Shown here piece after piece: positions 61,944 through 64,000 of a stretch of DNA of 64,000 nt. The notes below the pieces were generated by a model. It was given only the letters and a program-made list of their open reading frames with translations. It was not told where the DNA came from and ran no database searches. How positions within the stretch are numbered: position 1 is the stretch's first letter; the number at the start of each line of letters is the position of its first letter. The translations under genes were made by a program, and so were the position numbers. Source of the stretch: JAWSVE01 sp050633885 (GTDB lineage: Bacteria > Pseudomonadota > Gammaproteobacteria > Pseudomonadales > Cellvibrionaceae); assembly GCA_050633885.1 (NCBI GenBank), contig JBOEHK010000002.1:372001-436000 (forward strand). Reading direction: 5' to 3'.

Positions 61944-64000
61944 TAATTACTCATTCATCTTATTAAAGAAAACTAGGCGTTATGTTAAAAAAAATGCCCC
62001 TATACTGCTTTTACCTTGTTTGATTTTATTGCCTATTGGTGTATCGGCTGCCACATTAATCGAAGCACAAAATGAATACTCTGTGGGCGAATACCGAGAA
62101 GCATCAACTGAATACACGACACTAAAACAACAAGTGCTTGATGGGTTGAAAAAAAATAGTAGAGCCGCAAAAAAAAATAGCAGTGATGAGATCATTAAAG
62201 CGATAACCGCCGATGGTGTTAGATTTGTGTTGGCATCGGTAGGCGCTAGTCGTTCGTTAGCGATTCTTGGCGAATATGATCAAGCGGAAGATATTTGCCG
62301 AGATGCCATTAAGACACTTAAAAATAATCCCTATCATGTATCTAGTGCACTGGTGAGTACTGAGTTAGCAGAAGTATTATTTAAAGTGGGTCGCTCAGAT
62401 GAATCACTTCGTATATTGGATGACGTCGTTAAGAAACCCAATGCGCCATTACGCTCCCTCGTTAAATACGCAGAAATACTAAAGTATCGAGGGCGGTATG
62501 ATGAAGCGGAGGCGTATACACTAACGGCAGTCTCTAGCTTTAACACAAGTAATCTTGCAACAGCATCCAGTGTTGGGCTCATTAACAGTGAAGATGACAA
62601 CAATACGGCGGCTAATTTAGTGGTTGGTGATCTGAATATCAATGAAACTATCAAAAAACGTTTACTTTCCGAGCAAGCATCGCTTATCGCAAAATCTCAT
62701 TGGCTTAATAATAATGTTCAAACGGCGAATCAGTTTTTTAGAGAAGCGACTCAAATCGATCCTCAAAATGCAGAAGCTCATGTTATGTGGGGAGATCTCT
62801 TTGCAGAAAAACACAATACAGCAGAGGCTTCACGATCCTACCAATCGGTATTGCAATTTAATCCACGGTATTTGCCGGCGATAGTCGGTTTGGCTATTTC
62901 CACAAAACAACGGGGCCCCTTAGAGCGAGCGCTCTATACCAATCCAAGTTCTTCAGTGGCTTTTAATGCGTATGCAGAATTAGCACTTCAACAAAATAAA
63001 TTTGATGAAGCAAGTAGTTACCTCAACGCCGCATTACCTAATAATGAAGAATCACTTGATGTGATTAGTTCGTTAGCGGCTATTGCGATTTTAAAAGAAG
63101 ATAAAGAACAATTTACGCGTTTTGAAAAAACGGCAAACACCATTCGACCAAATAATGGTGAGTTCTATAGCAAAGTGGCAGAGCGTTTTTCAAATGATTA
63201 CCGTTTTACTGAAGCCGTTGAATATGCAAGAAAGGCGATTGAGGTTCAGCCTAACTATTGGCCTGCTTATACTGTTCTTGGATCTAATTTAATTCGTTTG
63301 GGAGAAGAAGAGGAAGGTAAAAAAATATTAGAGCGTGCTTTTGAAGCTGATCCCTATGATGTATTGACCTCTAATATGTTAAAAGTATTTGATACGCTAG
63401 ATACTTATGTGACATTAAACAGTCCTCATTTCACGGTCAAAATGAGTGCGAATGATGCTGCGATTTTATGGCCGTATATGGAGCCGCTATTAGAAGAGGC
63501 TTGGGACACTCTTGTTGAGAAATACGGCTTCACACCAGAAGGGCCCATTTTAATTGAAGTGTTCGAAAAGAGAGAAGACTTCGCCGTTCGCTCTGTCGGT
63601 TTACCCGATATAGGACCGCTCGTCGGTATTTGTTTCGGAAAAGTCATTACATTAATTTCCCCCGATACCTTAACAGCAAATTGGCAAGAAATTGTATGGC
63701 ATGAATTTGCCCATATTATTACGCTGCAAATGACAAAAAATAGAATGCCGCGATGGTTGTCGGAAGGTATTTCGATTTATGAAGAGTTTCAAGGTCGCAA
63801 AGAGTGGGGGCGTCGACAAGACTTAGATGTAGCTCGTGCGCTGAATAACGGGAAAATATTTCCTATTGAGCGTATAGATGATGCGTTTATGCTAGCCCGA
63901 TCAAATGACGACTTAAGTCTTGCGTATTTACAGTCCTATTTGTTTGTTGAATACATAGTGGCCGATTATGGTTTTGATGGATTAAAAAAATTAATCAATG
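61930..64000 (+). CDS. TPR protein with gluzincin (peptidase MA-like) domain, partial
   Basis: The start ATG 61930 overlaps the previous stop by 14 bases. The window ends inside the frame (690 residues seen). After a signal-anchor helix (APILLLPCLILLPIGVSAA) come many TPR repeats (for example EYSVGEYREASTEYTTL, then AEAHVMWGDLFAEKHNTAEA). The C-terminal third has a peptidase-MA-like domain with HEFAHIITL (H591, E592, H595) and RMPRWLSEGISIYEEFQ with the third ligand glutamate. It is probably a periplasmic metallopeptidase. It is co-oriented with the three genes before it. Confidence 0.75.
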   Translation, partial: MPKNNNYSFILLKKTRRYVKKNAPILLLPCLILLPIGVSAATLIEAQNEYSVGEYREASTEYTTLKQQVLDGLKKNSRAAKKNSSDEIIKAITADGVRFVLASVGASRSLAILGEYDQAEDICRDAIKTLKNNPYHVSSALVSTELAEVLFKVGRSDESLRILDDVVKKPNAPLRSLVKYAEILKYRGRYDEAEAYTLTAVSSFNTSNLATASSVGLINSEDDNNTAANLVVGDLNINETIKKRLLSEQASLIAKSHWLNNNVQTANQFFREATQIDPQNAEAHVMWGDLFAEKHNTAEASRSYQSVLQFNPRYLPAIVGLAISTKQRGPLERALYTNPSSSVAFNAYAELALQQNKFDEASSYLNAALPNNEESLDVISSLAAIAILKEDKEQFTRFEKTANTIRPNNGEFYSKVAERFSNDYRFTEAVEYARKAIEVQPNYWPAYTVLGSNLIRLGEEEEGKKILERAFEADPYDVLTSNMLKVFDTLDTYVTLNSPHFTVKMSANDAAILWPYMEPLLEEAWDTLVEKYGFTPEGPILIEVFEKREDFAVRSVGLPDIGPLVGICFGKVITLISPDTLTANWQEIVWHEFAHIITLQMTKNRMPRWLSEGISIYEEFQGRKEWGRRQDLDVARALNNGKIFPIERIDDAFMLARSNDDLSLAYLQSYLFVEYIVADYGFDGLKKLIN

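Noticed and set aside
1..64000. CRISPR array or integron integrase
   Set aside because: No regularly spaced 25-40 bp repeats were seen, and no tyrosine-recombinase gene is present in any frame given.

Overview
The window looks like the chromosome of a marine-type gammaproteobacterium of moderate-to-low G+C. The evidence is gammaproteobacterial housekeeping genes (rpoD, dbpA, mpl, ubiX, cysK, DusC, a YceH-family gene), two large TonB-dependent receptors, a photoactive yellow protein and a PPi-type phosphofructokinase. I cannot name the genus. Two undetermined bases at 36692-36693 show that the assembly is a draft, so single-base frameshifts should be read with care.

Layout. 1-4.3 kb: end of dusC, a YceH-family gene, an MtfA-type peptidase and a membrane/oxidoreductase fusion. 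4.4-8.8 kb: an accessory island with a frameshifted Tse2-like toxin and a small partner, an IS110/IS1111-type insertion sequence sitting directly against an integron attC core site, and two plus-strand gene cassettes. The first cassette carries a membrane-GAF protein plus a Panacea (DUF4065) protein, which looks like a toxin-antitoxin pair. 8.8-14.7 kb: a small secreted protein, a YdeI-like protein, and a probably Fur-regulated TonB receptor/PepSY/DUF2271/DUF4198 operon. 14.9-30.6 kb: mostly core and metabolic genes (methyltransferase, hemolysin III, two secreted paralogues, dbpA, photoactive yellow protein, RIO kinase, RRM protein, hexose-6-phosphate mutarotase, a secreted alpha/beta hydrolase), then a beta-propeller phytase next to a TonB receptor.

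30.8-38.0 kb: a minus-strand array of short, mostly unknown genes. For six of them, the bases just upstream of the gene (GTTRRRY type) are the reverse complement of the bases just downstream, and one complete folded attC is present. This is the signature of integron gene cassettes. No integrase lies in the window, so this is a cluster of attC sites lacking an integrase (CALIN) or the distal part of a sedentary integron. Several attC sites are interrupted by remnants of one IS1182-like element and by a dispersed short repeat. The array starts about 100 bp from a tRNA-Ile2(CAU) gene.

38.1-54.1 kb: tRNA, cysK, rpoD, a lipoprotein, PPi-phosphofructokinase, mpl, ubiX, an MMPL/RND exporter, and a molybdenum hydroxylase set (small [2Fe-2S] subunit, large Mo subunit, XdhC-like, MocA-like). 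54.6-64 kb: four co-directional genes encoding a DUF4175-like Gln-rich coiled-coil membrane protein, a von Willebrand/glutamine-amidotransferase-like membrane protein, a caspase-fold protein lacking its catalytic cysteine, and a TPR protein with a gluzincin peptidase domain that runs off the window end. They look like one envelope-associated system.
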